Made by a program: the position numbers and the translations under genes. Shown piece after piece: positions 1 to 15,400 of a DNA stretch of 64,000 nt. Where the stretch lies: contig JANUWI010000012.1 in the NCBI GenBank assembly GCA_025504975.1, positions 1,282,567 through 1,346,566 of the forward strand, written 5' to 3'. Origin of the DNA: Plenodomus lindquistii (taxonomy: Eukaryota; Ascomycota; Dothideomycetes; Pleosporales; Leptosphaeriaceae). Each line of letters begins with the position of its first letter. Position 1 is the stretch's first letter. Under the pieces are notes generated by a model. It did not search any database. It saw only the letters and a program-made list of their open reading frames with translations, and was not told where the DNA came from.

Positions 1-170
1 CTCTATATAGCTTACTTTTTTAATAGAACTATAGAGGTATAATTTTTTTATCTTTTTATATAAAGCTTATAAAAATATAATTTATTTAGTATTTTAATCT
101 ACGCGCACTTTTATATACTTTTAAGCTAATTTAGACGCTTTTTAGTATTTTATATTTTTAAGCTATTATA
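1..170 (+). repeat. 5' LTR of E1 (truncated by the window edge)
   Basis: Bases 1-170 align without gaps to 7,090-7,259. Nearly all differences are C/T or G/A transitions, as expected if RIP acted independently on two copies. Both end in AGCTATTATA. Judged from the 3' copy, about 34 bases of this LTR lie upstream of the window. Confidence 0.85.
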
Positions 171-3100
171 TTATAAAAAAATTATTTTTTTACTAGTAAC
201 AGCCTATATAATATTACTAATTTATTTAAAAAAATTATTTAAATCCTCTAGTTAACTAGCCTCTAAAACTTCCCTAGTTCCGGCCCTAATTAACGCTAAT
301 AGATCTATTAATAATTCTAAAACTAGATTCTAGAGATCTCTAGTTAACTAAAGTCTATAGGTTTAGACTTCTATAGTATTACTAGCTTAGATTACTTTTA
401 GAAAAGTCGCGTTAGATAGCGCTAAAATAGAGACTTAGAGACTACTAATAATCTAGTAGAATTAAAGGCAAAGCTAATACCTATCCCTATTAATAGATAA
501 TAAATCCTGCTTTTTAAAAAATAAAAAGAAATAACTAGCCTTTGCAAAAGGCCTATAAACTTATTAAATATCTAAAATATAGAAGATAACTAATACTAGC
601 TAATTAGAGGATAATTAAAGTTAAATAGAAGCTAGACCTACTTTAGTAGAACCTAGAAATCTACTAACTATAACCTCTAATAACGCTGTAGAAATAATAG
701 CCTAGCTACGCGCTAAATTAGCAGCTCTATAGGCTAAAATAAAACCTATTAAAAAAAAAAAACTTTATTTAACTCTACTTCTAGACTTGCCTTTATTCTT
801 TACTAAAAACTTTTAGACTTATTAACGTTACTAGTTAACTAGATTACTTTCTAAAGCCTTTTTTTATATTTTTAAAAAGCTACGTTTATTAGAGCGTACC
901 TTTTCTATCTCTAAACTATTAGATAGAAAGGACTTTACCTATAGATAATAGAAAGCCTTAATACTAGACTAATTTAAAATTAATAGTAACTACTACTATT
1001 TTAAGCGTGTTTATATAGTACTAGTCTAGAGCAGTATTTCTAGTCTAGCTAAAAAGTATTTTAAACTTTAATACCTATCTAATAATAAAGCTAACTACTT
1101 CTTCTCTATAGAAGCTATAATAGCTACGCTTAATAGATACTTTATTATAGATAATAAATAAGCTAAAGCACGTAATACTTTTAACTAACTATATATAAAA
1201 AAAAATAAAACTTTCTTTACTTTTAAAGCCTATTTTTTAAGCTATACTATAAAAAAACGCGTACTATATATAGAATAGATTTACTATATATAGGTAAAGA
1301 TAACTTCTAGCCTATGTATTTCTAGTTAAAGGTTTAAGTATACCTAGAATAACTCTTTTCTAGATATAATAAAGCACTTTACTACTTTTAATATAGAAAA
1401 AAAAACCTATTTAAAAAATATATATTATTAGAACCCTTTTTATAATAGTACTACTAAGTTCTAAGCTAGAACTATAGTATAACCTAGTTTAGATACTTTT
1501 TAGAAAAAAACTTTAGAAAATATAGTACTGTACACAGCTTTCTAAACCTTTCTATAATCTACTATAGTACTTCTATAGCAAGCGACAGCTACTCTAGCTT
1601 CTAAAAAGGTACTAGGTAACTACTATAACTATAGTAAGCTAGAATACTACGCTAATAAATATCTATTACTATAAATAAAGAAAATTATAATTAAAAATTA
1701 CTCTAACTAATATTATAACGCTGCTAAAGTACTAGACCTAAAGGAAGATTAGATAGAAAATAAGTAGTTCTAAAAGTATTACGCTATTTAGAATTAAGTT
1801 AAAAATATAACCTATTAAATTTTAATCTTTTAAAACTATTTTAAAGTTTCTATTTTTTTATATCTACTATTTTATATAACCTAGGCGTAGGTGTAAAACT
1901 ACTATTACTTATTAATACTAGCGCCTAAAAATATCTTTTTTTAAATTTATATATTATTTCTTTTTTATTTTTTTTACTTTAAACTAAAGTCTAAAAACTA
2001 CTCTACCTAGTAATAGTTAGAGAGTTTAAGGACTAAATCTCTTTACTAGTTATAGAATATATCTATCTTTATATAATTATAGATAGATAAAAAATTCTAA
2101 ACTATCTATTTATTATACTTAATCTAGGAGCTTAGAATGTAATTATTAGAATATAATAGTTAAAAAAGTTTAAAATTCTACTAGATATAAATAGGTTCTA
2201 GTTATAGTAGCTAGCTATTTACTCTAAAACTTATATTTTTACTCCTCTAATTTTTATATAACTCTATTAAAGAATACTAAAAAAGTACGTTACTTTTAAT
2301 ATTAAAAGATAAAACGCTCTATAGAAAAAGAAGTTATATTAGAAAACTAGTAGCCTACACCTTTTAATTAATTATATTTATAGAATTTTTAAAGCTCTAT
2401 AATACTAGAACATCCCTCTAGAGATCTAAAAACTAGACCTGCTCTAAAAGCCTTTTAAAACCCTTTTTAGTCTCTAAATTGCTATTATTTCTGCTAATGC
2501 CTTCTATTTTAATATAAAAAAAAAAAAATAAGTTCTTTACTACTAGTCTATATAAAATTAACTAGATCTTTAAAAACTATAATAGAAAGAACGTCTAAAA
2601 AAATAACTATTTAATCTAGAACTAACTCTTTTTTTACTATTAGTAGTATTAGAACGTATTTAGTTTATTAGCTGCAGAGGAACTACTAGAATACTAACTA
2701 TATAACTATAAAATTATTCTAAATAAACCTCTATCTAATAACTTTAGCTCTTTATATAAGTAAAACACTAAAGACTTAGAAGCTATTAAAAAGTACGTCT
2801 AGAAAAACTTATAGAAAGGATTTATAGAGACTAGTTATAGCTCTTTTACTTTCTCTATTCTCTATATCTGCAAACCTAATAAGTTACTCTATATCTATAT
2901 TAACTACTATAAATTTAACTAGCTTACCTAAAAAAACGCCTACCTAATTCTAAAAATAGATAACTTACTAATCTGTTTAAGTAAAGCTAAAATTTTTACT
3001 AAGTTTAATATTTAAGCAGCCTTTAATAAAATCTATATAGATTTAGAGTCTAAAAAATACACTACTTTTTATACCTGCTATAGATTATATAAGTATAAAA

Positions 3101-6100
3101 TACTCTTTTTTAGTCTCTATAATAGCCTTTCTATCTATTAGAGGTATATAAATAATATATTTATAGATTACTTAGATAATTTCTATATTACCTACTTAGA
3201 TAATATCTTTATCTACTTTAAAGACGTCTAGAGCTACTAATAACACGTTAAGCTTGTTCTAGAAAGACTATAAAAAGCAGGACTATAAGTAGCGATTAAA
3301 AAAAGCGAATTCTATATTATTTAAACTAAGTATTTAGAATATATCCTAACTAACTAAAAAATAGAGGTAGATTTAGAAAAGGTAGAAGTACTCTATAACT
3401 AGGTCTAACCTACTACTATAATAGATATTAAGTTTTTTCTAGAGTTTACTAGATTCTATAGATAATTTATCTCTAAATTTTTATAAGTAGCTAAGCCTAT
3501 AATAGCTCTATAAAGTCTTTTAACCCTATTTATATAGACTAAAGATTGCTAAAATAGCTTTAAAAAGCTAAAGTCCTTGCTTCTAGCAATTCTAGTCCTG
3601 TATTACTTTAATTCTAATTATAATATAAAACTAAAAACTAACGCTTTAGATAGAGTAGTAGCTAGAATTATATTTTAAAAACACCTAAATAGTAAATAGT
3701 ACTCTATAGTTTTCTATAGTAAAATATTTATAAAAGTAGAGCTTAATTAGAAAATATATAATAAAAAACTATTTGCTATTATTACTACCTTTAAAAAATA
3801 GAAAGCTAAACTAACTTTAGTTTAGTACTAAGTTTAAGTGTACACTAATTATTAATCTTTAAAGTACTTTATAAGTATAAAAGTTCTAAATTAATAATAA
3901 GCTAACTAGACTAAGCTTATAGCTTTTTTTAACTTTTAAATTAAATATACTCTAGATAAAAGTAATAAACGCGTAGATATTTTTAGTTAATAAAAATAAA
4001 ATATAAAAAATTTTAAAGTAGCTTAATAAAATAATTACTTTTTAGTTTTTTCTAATCTAGCTAGGCTACACGGCTGTATTAACTCTAAACTAGTAAAATA
4101 ATATCTAGAGTTCTTTTTATAAATAACTATTACTTTTCTCTAACTAACTCTAATAATATTACTAAATTTTTTAAAACTAATAGAAACTCTATTAAAAAAA
4201 AACTAATAGTTTTTTAAAGTAGAATGTTTTTTACTACCTTTCTAGTATTAAATAGATAATAGACTTTTTTTTTATAGTAACTACTTTTATATCTCTCTAG
4301 ATTTACTACTCTATATATAATTTATTAAAAAGGTATATAATTAAATATTAATAGTTTATTCTAGTACTATAAAAATTTACTAGTTATTTATATAATAATA
4401 CTACTAGAAAAGAATAGAAGCTATCTATAAATAGTACGTGCGTAACTACGTTACCTACTAAAAATTCTATTTAAAATAAATTTAAATCTAAAAGTTTTTT
4501 TACTTTTTACTAATTCTAGAGAAACCTATATAATATTTTATAATAGACTTTAAATTTTTCTCTAAAGACTAATACAGCTATAATTAGATTTTAGTAATTA
4601 TTAATTAACTTTTTAAATAAATAATTATAATACTATACTATAAAATAATAAATACTTAAAGTATTATTTAACTATTTATATAATAAGTATATTAGTTTAA
4701 ATATATTTCTAAAAGTATTATTTTAGACTATAAAGCCTAGTTTATTTTCTAATTCTAGTCTAAATTCTATTAAATTATAAATACTAAAATATAACTCTCT
4801 ACTACCTATTATAAATAAACTAATAGCTAAACTAAAATTATAAATAAGTATATTAACTAACGCCTATAGCTATTTATAATATACTACTAGAATAACTAAA
4901 GTAAACTTTTTCTATTTATAAACTAAGCCTAGATAACGCTTTTATACGCGTTAATAGAAATAGCTCTATACTAGCTTTTATATAGTTTTAAACTTTAATA
5001 GAGCTAGAACTAGCACTATTTAAAAGTAGCTAATTTTATTAAAAAACTTAACTACTAGAAAGTTTATAATCTAGCTATTTAAATATATAATACTTAGAAA
5101 TAAACTAAAAAGAATATAGAAAAGATATAAAACTAAATATATTCTACTATTAATATCTACTAATATTCTATTAACTAGAGAATTAGAGATAAAGTCTATT
5201 TTTTTATTACTAATCTAGTAACTATAAAACTTAGCTAAAAGTTATCTAAACTATAAAAAAGTTCTTTTAAAATTTTTAAATAAATTAGGTATTTCTATAG
5301 ATTTAAACTCTCTTTAGGCTTTAAAATATATAATATATTTATATTTAACGTTTTTTATAAAAATTCTAATAATTTTTTTCTAGTATAAAAAGTTTTAAAG
5401 CTACTAGCTACTTTTATATAAAGCGTAGAGAAGTAGAAAGTTAAAAAAATTTTTACTAGTAAGCTTATTTAAAATAAGCTAAAATATAGAGCTAGCTAGA
5501 TAGAATATAATCTAGATCTAATCTAGTATCTAGCCTTTAACTTTATAGGCTTTTTTTATAAACTGTAAAACTTCTACTAGAAATATTCTAATTATTTAGA
5601 ATCTCTCTAGGCACTATATAGATAGCTTTAGATATAAAAAAAAATAAAAAATATATTATAGTTAGTAAATAATTATATTTTATAAATCTAATAGTTTTTT
5701 TATTATTAATATATAAAAATTGCAGCTAATATATAAAACTAGTATATAGCTTTTACTAATAAAACTTTTAGCCTAGTAAACTAACTATTATAGATAGGTA
5801 TAAAAGCTTTTTAAAACCTACTTATTTACTATTATAATTTTTTAACCTCTATTTTACTATTAAAGGCGTTATATATTTTATCTAATTTAGAGTTTTTAGC
5901 GCTTTTATACTTTAAAAACTTTCTATTAAATCTATAAATAGACCTGTGTTTTTTTTTACTACTAGAAAAATCTAGAGTTTTTCTAGAAAAAGTAGTAGCT
6001 AAAGCTACTATATTTTTCTAGAGAAGCTATATTTTCTAGTATAAGTTTAAAACCTTTTTACGCAGGCTTTAAAGCTTTTTCTATTATATATAGTAGCTTA

Positions 6101-7055
6101 CTAGTATTATATTAGTTATACTAAAACTAGTAACCTGCGTAGTTACTATTTATACTATAAAAACTAATATTTTTATAGCTAAACTAGCTATAGCCTTTAT
6201 ATCTACTAGCTTAGTTTTAAACTTTTTTATTTTATTTTTATTAGCTAGTATAGCCTATATAGTAAAGCTTTTAAAATTATAAAATGCTACTATAATTTAA
6301 TTATATTCTAGTTCTATATACATAGGCACCTAAAAAGATTAGAAAAAGCTCTAAACTAATAGAAAAAAATAGTTACTTACTAGTTTATATTTTTTATTTA
6401 AAAGCGTGTAATAAGTATACTTTTTTAAATCTACTAATTTATATAAATATATAAAGTTAAATTTACTATAAAACTAGGCCTAGATAGAGTATAAATAAAA
6501 AATCTAATAGACTAAAAAGTATATATCTAGAGGTATAGAAATAGACATTTTTATAAAGGCTATTTAGTATTAGTATTAAAAGTAATAATAGGTAGTAATA
6601 GAGTATATATAATAAAAGTATAGAGTATAAAAAGTAAAAAAAAATTATAATATTTAGAAAATTATTATATTCTACTAGAGTAACTACTAGATTTAGTAGT
6701 TATTATAATAATTATTAATAAATAGTAAATAGAACGTTATATTTATTTTAATAAAATAATATTTTAAGAATAGACTCTATATAGAGGTTATATAAAAGAC
6801 ACTTAAATATAGAACTATCTAATTTAAAGTAGAGGGTAATATAATAAAGCTATATTTTATTATAATAATAACCTTTAGCTATAAAAGCCTTTTTATAAGC
6901 TACCTCTATCTTTTTCTATATAAGCTTATTAAAAATAGAAAACTATACTAACTTTTATTTAAACTACCTCTATACTATACCTAGTCTAGATTCTATAAAA
7001 ATCTCTACTCTACTATTACCTACGTGCTAATATAGTAAAGGAAAAAAAAAAAAAA

Positions 7056-7259
7056 CTCTATAAAGGCCTAGAACTACTACTAAATTCTACTTTATATAGC
7101 TTATTTCTTTAATAGAACTATAGAGGTATAATTTTCTTATCCTTTTATATAAAGCTTATAAAAATATAATTTATTTAGCTTTTTAATCTGCGTGCACTTC
7201 TATATGCCTTTAAACTAATTTAAACGCCTTTTAGTACTTTATATTTTTAAGCTATTATA
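7056..7259 (+). repeat. 3' LTR of E1
   Basis: The gap-free match to bases 1-170 covers 7,090-7,259. The upstream edge is set by the adenine-rich purine tract at 7,037-7,055, a typical plus-strand priming site, so the start is approximate. Sequence after 7,259 belongs to E2. Confidence 0.8.
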
Positions 7260-9051
7260 AAATTCTATATAAACTATAAAGTTTTTAATACTCTTTTAGA
7301 GAAAAACTACTATTTACTTTTACTAATTTAAAAAGCTTTATTATAGATAGAATAAACTAAGTAGTTTACTAAACTAGATATAGTTTAAACTTTTTATAAA
7401 ATCTTAATTACTAAAGAAAATAAGTAAAAAATAGCGTTTAGAACCTAGTTTAAACTTTATAAATAAATAGTCTATTAATGTAGTTTAGCTAATACTTTAA
7501 ATACTTTCTAGAAGTATATTAATTAGATAGTCTATAAGTATCTAGATATAAATACTTCTATTTATATAGATAATATACTTATTTATACTAGTAGAGATTA
7601 AAAAGAGTATAAATTTAAAGTAAAAGCTATAGTAAAAAAGCTTAGAAAAACAGGCCTATAGCTAGATATTAAGAAATTTAAATTTAGTATTAAAAAAATA
7701 TACTATTTTAGATTAAAAGTAGAAATGGAATATAGAATTAGTATAAATCTAAAAAAAAATTTAAGCTATTACTAAATAAAACTTTTCTAATTTATTAAAA
7801 AAGTATAGAGCTTTCTAGAGTTTATAAACTTCTATTAAAATTTTATTTAGAACTACTTTATAATTACTATACTACTAACTAAACTAACTAGTAAAAATAT
7901 TCTATTTTTTTAAAAAAAAAATTATAAAAAGTTTTTTTTAAATTTAAAAAAGCTTTTACTATAAAGTTTACTCTAGCTTATTTTAGTCTAGACCTAGAGA
8001 TATTTTTTATAACTAATACCTCTAGCTAGGTATTAGAAAAGATTTTTATATAGTAGAGAAAAAATAGACAGCTTTATATTATAGCTTACTTTTTAGCTAA
8101 ATATACTCTAGTAGAGTATAACTATAATATCTATAATAAAAAACTTCTAGCTATAATAAAATATTTTAAGTAGTAAAATAAAAAATTATATATAGTAAAG
8201 TTTTTTACTATATATACTAACTATAAAAATCTAGAGTACTTTATAACTATATAGTTACTTTAGAAGTAGTATATCTACTAGTTTAAACTATTTAATATTT
8301 TTAACTTTATATTTTTTTACTATCTAGAGAGTCTAAATTAAAAAGCTAATACTTTTTTTAGAAAAAAAAAGAATACTTTATAATATACTAAAGAAAATAG
8401 GCTAGTAGTCTATAACTTCTAGTTATTTAAACTAGTAGAAATTTCTAGTTATAAAAAAAAAAGTCTATTAAAAATTCTATAGTTTAAATAATACTAGTTA
8501 AAATTTCTAGAAAAAAAAATAGTACTTACGCTAGTAGAGCTATTTCTACTTAAAAACTTATAAAAAAAAGTATTTAAAAATAATAGTACTTACTAAGTAG
8601 CTTTTATAGTAATATAGATAGAATAGTATAAATATTTCTTTAAGCTCTAGTTTAAAGTATTAATATTTAAATATATAAAATAAAAGGTATAGTATAGTTC
8701 TAGAGAAAAAAGTAAATACTAAAGTCCCTCTAGCTATAAATTTATTTAATTTTTAAAGTTTATAATAGTATAACTACTAGATATTCTAGTAAAAAAAGTA
8801 GCTATAAATTATTAGTGTAGGTTTTTTTTTAGCTAGGTATATTTTTAGATATTTATTACTATATTAAAAACTATAATATTTATAGTTATACTAAGCTATA
8901 GTAGAATTTAAAGTAGAAACTATTTAAACCTCTACTAATTCTAGAAAGAATTTAGAAAAAGCTTTTTATAAACTTTATTATTAACTTTTTTAAATATAAA
9001 AGTAATACTAACTTTATAGTAGTTATAAATTATTTAAATAAAAATATTATA
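7260..9051 (+). mobile_element. E2: RIP-degraded Ty3/Gypsy element, part 1 (RT, RNase H, start of integrase)
   Basis: The translation starts inside the reverse transcriptase (KYFTKLDIV near 7,340-7,375, then YIDNILIYTS at 7,563-7,592). RNase H follows at about 8,019-8,160 (NIYNKKLLAII), then the start of the integrase near 8,815-9,050, including LLILER and the INFFKYKSNTNFIVVINYLNK region whose family has the first catalytic Asp. The 5' half is missing because E1 sits at 7,259. The integrase is cut at a TA (9,050-9,051) where a pogo element is inserted, and continues at about 19,609. RIP stops fill the frame. Confidence 0.8.
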
Positions 9052-9218
9052 ACGTATTCTACTAGTTAACCTAATAATCTAGTAAATCTAATAGTTTTTT
9101 TTAGTATTATAAATACTAAGTTTTTAATTATTATTATTATTACTATTAATATCTAACTCTACTGCTATAAAGTTTATATCTAATTTAGAAGTACTTTTTA
9201 AACTTTTCTAGCACATAT

Positions 9219-9429
9219 TATTATAGATTAAATCTATAACCTCTAGAAGTTAAAAGTTTAGTACCTACTCTACTTTACCTACGTTAGCCTCTATCTAGCT
9301 AGTATACTTTAATTAGTAGAAATATTATATTTTTACTTTTACGTATAGAAAACTAGCTCTTTATATAATATTTTACTTTTAGGCTAGAATATAATTTCTA
9401 CTATAATACTCTATTCTTAAGCTTTTATA
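9219..9429 (+). repeat. 5' LTR of E3
   Basis: 211 bases starting TATTATAG and ending TTTTATA. It aligns gap-free to 16,973-17,183 with about fifteen differences, all transitions. The TG...CA ends usual for LTRs are read here as TA...TA, as RIP would produce. Confidence 0.87.
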
Positions 9430-12400
9430 CTATATTACGTTTAATAAATTAATATACCTAGAGTCTATTATAGAAAGTAAAAAAGTCTATACTAAAAGTA
9501 TAATATTATTATATTAGATTAGCTCTACTATATAACGCGTAAACGCTAGCTAGGTATATAATTTTTTAGTTAATTATATTTTTTAAAACTAACTCTAAAA
9601 CTACTTCTAGCACTCTACTATTATAACTATAAAGTAGAAGTTATAGATAGAGATAAACGTTACGCTAAATAAAATAGGTAGTTAGATAAACTAAGCTAGA
9701 TACCTATACTAGTAATTAATACTAATTATTATTAAAAACGTTTAATAATAAATAAGTAGAAAAAAAACTAGTTTACTACTTTATAATAAGTAAGTAGTTT
9801 ATAATACTATATTTAATAGTATATAGTAACTACCTAAAACGTAACTATTAATACTATAGTTTAAAAAACTAATTACCTACTAGCTTTTATAGAGTTTAAT
9901 TTTACTATAAACTATATAATAATCTATAAAATCTATAATAGTTACCTAACTAGTTATATATTGCCTTTTAAAGCGCTTAATCTAATTAGTAGAATAGATA
10001 ATATCTAAAAAACTCTACTTTTTAATAGCTAAGCTACTATAATAATCTCTACTATATAAGAGTTAGAAGCTAAATAACATAGTATCTTTAGATATTCTTT
10101 TTTTCTAGATATAAAAAAGCTTTATAATAGTAAATACCTATCTAAATTTATAAACTCTATTTATACTGCAGCGTACGTACTAGATAATATTTATAATTAT
10201 ATTATTAGAGATATATATATTAAATGTATTAAAAATAATAAATACCTACTTTATATATAATTTACATTTAATAATATATTTATTAAAGTTTTTAAAACTA
10301 AAAATACGCTCTATATAATTTAGATAAACTAAAAAGCTCCTCTAGAAAATAATTCTAAACCTTTAATTACTTTATTCTCTATAAATAATAGGTTTATTAA
10401 AGCTATTAAAGACTATTTAATAGCTTTTTATAAAAGTATTATTTACTTAATAACTACGCTACGCAATTATATTATAGCTATTAATAAAAGTAATACTATT
10501 ATATAAAAACTATTCTAGTTAAAAAAATAATATAAAGTATAGTTTAAAAAGCTAAGTACTAAAGTTAATAATAAAAAGCCTCTATATAAAAAGCCTGCGT
10601 TTATTAAAATTAGTAATAAACTTAAAATAGTAAAAGAAGTTATAAGTAAACTATAAAAATAGCTCTATAATAGACTATTTAATAACTACTCTATTTTAGA
10701 GTATATATACTTTAAAAATAACTTAGCTTTTAAAAAATCTAAAGGTAACTATTTCTATAAAAAGTAGAGAGATATATAGATAAAAGTAGATTAGTTCTTT
10801 AAAAACTATAAATAAGTAGATTAAAACTACTAATATATTTATAAGTAGATAAAATAGGCTAATATTAACCTGTAGAAAGAATAGAAAAAGAACTAGACTT
10901 TAGTTACTATAATCTAGCGCTATAACCTAGATTTCTAACCTTTTATATTAATTTTTTAGAATAAAAGCTACTTTTAGTAGTTAAATTTATTTATTAGAAC
11001 TAGAATATACGCGTAGAATCTCTCTAGTAACTTACCTACTTACTTTTACTAGTATTATAATAAAAATAATAGCTTTTCTAGTTCTATCTAACTTTATTAA
11101 TATTATAATAATAGTAATAACCTATCTAATTTCTATATATAAAGCGCTTTAGGTATACTAATCTATTTAAATAGAGTAAAACTTAAGCTAGGTTATTAAA
11201 CTACCTTTAGCAGCGCTACTATAGTTATTACTATAGTAGGTATATACTTTAAGCTACTAGATATAGATATCTAGACTAGTAATAACGCTACTATTAGCTA
11301 TAATAAATAAAAAAAGTTAGTAGTTACTAAATATAAAACTCTATTTAATAACTAATAGCTATAATATCTAGAAAGCTAAATACACAGCGCAGCCTAGCTT
11401 ATAATTAATAATATAAAGTTTATAAACTTTTATAATCTATTTAACGCTCTAGACCTATACTATAGTAAGTTTATTTATAAAAAAATCTTTAACGCCTAGA
11501 TAAAGCTCTAGAATAGCTTTTTTAAAATAGCAAATAATAAAATATTTATAGAATAAAAAAGTTAATTTATACCTACTATTAAATTTATTACTATATCTAA
11601 ATCTACTATAGTTAGTTATATCTATTAGTTTATATACTCTAGTTTAGCGTCTAGCGTGTTAATTAACTTTAATAATATTTAATTTAAAGCTTTAGTATAG
11701 TTTTTTAAAGCTATTTAATAAATTAATTTTATTTAATACTAGATTAATATTAGTAGAAATGTAGTTAATATCTACTATACTAACAGCTGCTATATAGGTT
11801 CTATAAACTTTTTAAAAACTTTAAAATACTTTTTTACTTATACTAGTAATAGAAAGATAGGCAGATAATAATTAAAAAAAGCTATAATTTAATATATAAA
11901 CAAGTAGAAAATAGCTATAACTAAAGTAGAAGTATACTTCTATTGTAGTAATTATAGCTATTAGATATAAAACTATACTAGCTACGCTGTATTTCTCTAG
12001 AATAAATATAAATAGAAAATATTCTTTTTTTTAGCTAAACTCTATACTATAGAAGCTAACTATTAACTTAAAAAAAAGGATAGTAATAATAATAAAAATA
12101 AAAATAGTAAATCTAAAACTAAAAAAAAGTCTAATTTAAATAATATAGGTAAACCTCTAGAGAATTTTTATTAGCTTCTATATAAAACTATATATAGAAA
12201 TGTAAATAGTGTAACTCTATATAAACTTTACGCTGTATTACTATCTAGTACTAATACTTAGAGATAGTAGCTATACTTATCTCTTTTTATAAATAAATTA
12301 CTAAATAATTATACTAAATCTTTATTATTTTTACTACTAACTTCTTTAACTCTATTTATTAACTTAGATTTAACTTTTACACGCTTTCTATTTATAGCTA

Positions 12401-15400
12401 GAAGTAAACTAAAACTCTAGCTAATATAGAAGCTAGTATATACTTTATAGATTCTACTTTTATAGCTAAATAGAGCTTCTATAAAATAAATATAGCTTAA
12501 CCTTTTAAACTAACGCTTATAAATAGTAAGAAAGTAGCTATAGTATACTAAACTACTAAAATTTCTATAAAATATAGAATGTATATTAGTATAGTACTCT
12601 ACTATATTACTAATATAGATAGCTATAACATTATTTTTAGAACTAACTAGTTAGACGTTTATAAGCTATACATTTTTTTTAGTAATTTAAAATTAATAAT
12701 ATTTAACTTATTCTATTATATTAGCTACTACTTTAATAGAGGTCTTTTTAAAACTATTTTTAATAATAGCTTATCTATAGTAAGTAATATATATTATAAC
12801 ACTAAAATAGAATAGATTTATACTATTTTAGTATAAGCTATATATATATCTACTCTATACTAGCTAGAGTAGATAATTTAAATTAAGTTTTATAAATAGA
12901 ATAAATTTAAATAACCTTCTAATAACTCTTTATAAAGTTAAAAAGAGTATAAAAAAAAATTTTTAATAACCTTATATAATACGCTATAGTTACCTAAAAA
13001 AACTTTAATAAGTATATATTAAAGCTAGAGTAGCCTATTCTCTCTAAATAAAGAATATAAACGCTAGTACTAGTATAGGTCTATAATATAGAAGAATTAA
13101 AAAACATTTTTAATTTAACTATAGCTAGCTAATTACTCTTTTAATAACTAGGTGTAGACTACGCTATTAATACTAATATAAAATAGATATTAAAGCTAAA
13201 AATATATAGCTTTATATATATATAAATAGAAGCTATAAAAGTATATATTAATAATATACTCTAGTATAGTTTTATTTAACTAAATACTTTTTTTTACGCT
13301 ACGCCTATTTTTATTATTAAAAAGCTAGGTAGTAGACTGCGTATTTATATTAACTATTAAATATTAAATATAATTATAAAAAAAAATTAAAATACTTTTC
13401 TAGTAATTAAAAAAACCTTAGCTTATATAGCTAAAGTTAAGTAGATAAATATTATTAACGTAGTTACTGCTTTTAATATAGTCTAATTTAAAAATAGTAA
13501 TTAAAAAAAAGTCCTTTTCGAATAAAATATAGCTTTTATAAATATCTAGTTATACCTTTTAGCCTCTATAACGCTCTAGGCACGTTTTAAACCTTTATTA
13601 ATAAAATACTATACAAGTTCTTTAATATATTTTATATAGTTTACTTTAATAACATTCTAATTTATACGTGTAATAATAATACTAAAGTCTATAAAAAATA
13701 GGTATTATAAGTTCTCTATAAGCTCTAAGCTACTAGTATATACTTTAATCTATCTAAATACTAGTTTAAAGTTAAATAGGTAAAATACTTAGAGCTTATT
13801 TTTATAATAAAAAGAATTAAAATAGACTTAAAAAAAGTAGAAATAGTTTTTTAATAGTAAACTTTAAAAAGTATAAAAAATATATAGGCTTTCTTTAGAT
13901 TTATAAACTTCTACTAATAATTTATTAAAAGAATTTTTTTTATAGTAAAAGCACTAACTGCGTTTACTTAAAAAAAAGCTAATAGTAAAAATTAGAGGTA
14001 TTAATTTCCTTTACTATCTAATTCTCTAGCTATTTAAATATTTAATAAGTTAAAAAATGCTTTCTAAATAGCTAGCGTACTAGCCTACTTTAATACTAAT
14101 TTAAAAATATAGCTTAAAACTAACGCTTTTAACTTTATTACTACTATAGTTCTTTTATAAATAGATAAAAAAAAATACTACGCCTAGTTATATTTCTTTT
14201 TTGTAAAATAACGCTAGCTAAATACAACTATAAAATCTATAATAAAAAGCTTTTTACTATTATTAAAGTATTTAAAAAGTAGTATTTTAAACTATCTAGA
14301 ACTAATAACCTAATTTACATTCTAATAGACTATTAAATGCTATAAATTTTTATAACTTTAAAGTAATTTAACTATAGGCAAGCTAGATAGTTTAAGTTTC
14401 TATTAGAGTTTAATTTTTATATTAAATACTATCTAGGTAAGTAAAGTACTAAGCCTAATGTACTAATAAAATAGCTAGGTAACTTATCTAAAAACGTTAA
14501 TAATAAAAGGTAATAATACTAAATATAAATTATAATTAAGCTAGACTAAATAGATTCTAAGCTATAAATTATAATAATTCTAGTAAACTATAATAATAAT
14601 ACTAAACACGTAATATATCTAGCCTAACTTTTTAATTTAAAAAGTAAAATATATCTATTTACTACTACCTAGATAATATACTAACTAAATAAAAAAAATA
14701 ACGTGTTTTTTAGTTACGCTAAATACGCGTGTATTTCTATTACTATTACTCTAGCTCTAGACTCTAATTTAGTAAATAAATTAACTAACTCTATAGTTTT
14801 TAGTACTAAAGAGTTACTTTTTAATATATAGAATGCCTATAGTAATAACTCTATATTATAAGCTATTATCTAAACTAAATAGGCTAGTTAATACTATATA
14901 CTCTATAAACTTATATATAGAAAAAAAAAGCTCTATTTAAAACTTAGTAATTATATATTTAATAATAGTTTACTATATATTAAAAAAAAATCTATATACC
15001 TATAGAACTAATCTATATCTAGGTTATTAAATAATACTACTATACTATATATAAAGGCTATAGTAGTAAGTATAAAATATACTTCTACTTATTTTAATAG
15101 TACTACTAGCTATAAATAACTACTAATATTACTAACTATATTAAAGCTTACCTAATATATTAATAAAGTAAACTTTATTATAAAAGATAATATAAATTGC
15201 TATACCTACTACTAATACTATACTAATACTAGTTTAGTATCTCTATAAACTTTATTACTTACCTACTACTCTATAAGTATAATAGGTAGGTATATATAAA
15301 TATCCTTATTATTATAAACTAATTTATAAAAAAAAAAAGTTTATTTTTATAGTAGAAATAATAGTAGACGCTATTATATAGGCCTTTATAGAATACGTCT

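Larger units (their letters stand above)
1..7259 (+). mobile_element. E1: RIP-degraded Ty3/Gypsy LTR retrotransposon (left end outside window)
   Basis: Plus-strand conceptual translation, read through RIP stops, gives Gypsy polyprotein order. A zinc-knuckle remnant lies near 1,612-1,665 with Cys codons read as Tyr. A protease-like LLINTSA stretch lies near 1,901-1,930. Reverse transcriptase spans about 3,020-3,220, with the active-site motif now YLDNIFIY at 3,193-3,216 (second Asp changed to Asn, as G-to-A would give). RNase H follows at about 3,745-3,810 (YNKKLFAII), and integrase at about 4,505-4,900, including an IDFKFF motif near its first catalytic Asp. The tract starts and ends with matching LTR sequence and a purine run (7,037-7,055) precedes the 3' LTR. 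No frame is open, so the element is dead. It interrupts E2, whose reverse transcriptase resumes immediately at 7,260. The family call rests on RT-RH-IN order and motifs. Confidence 0.85.
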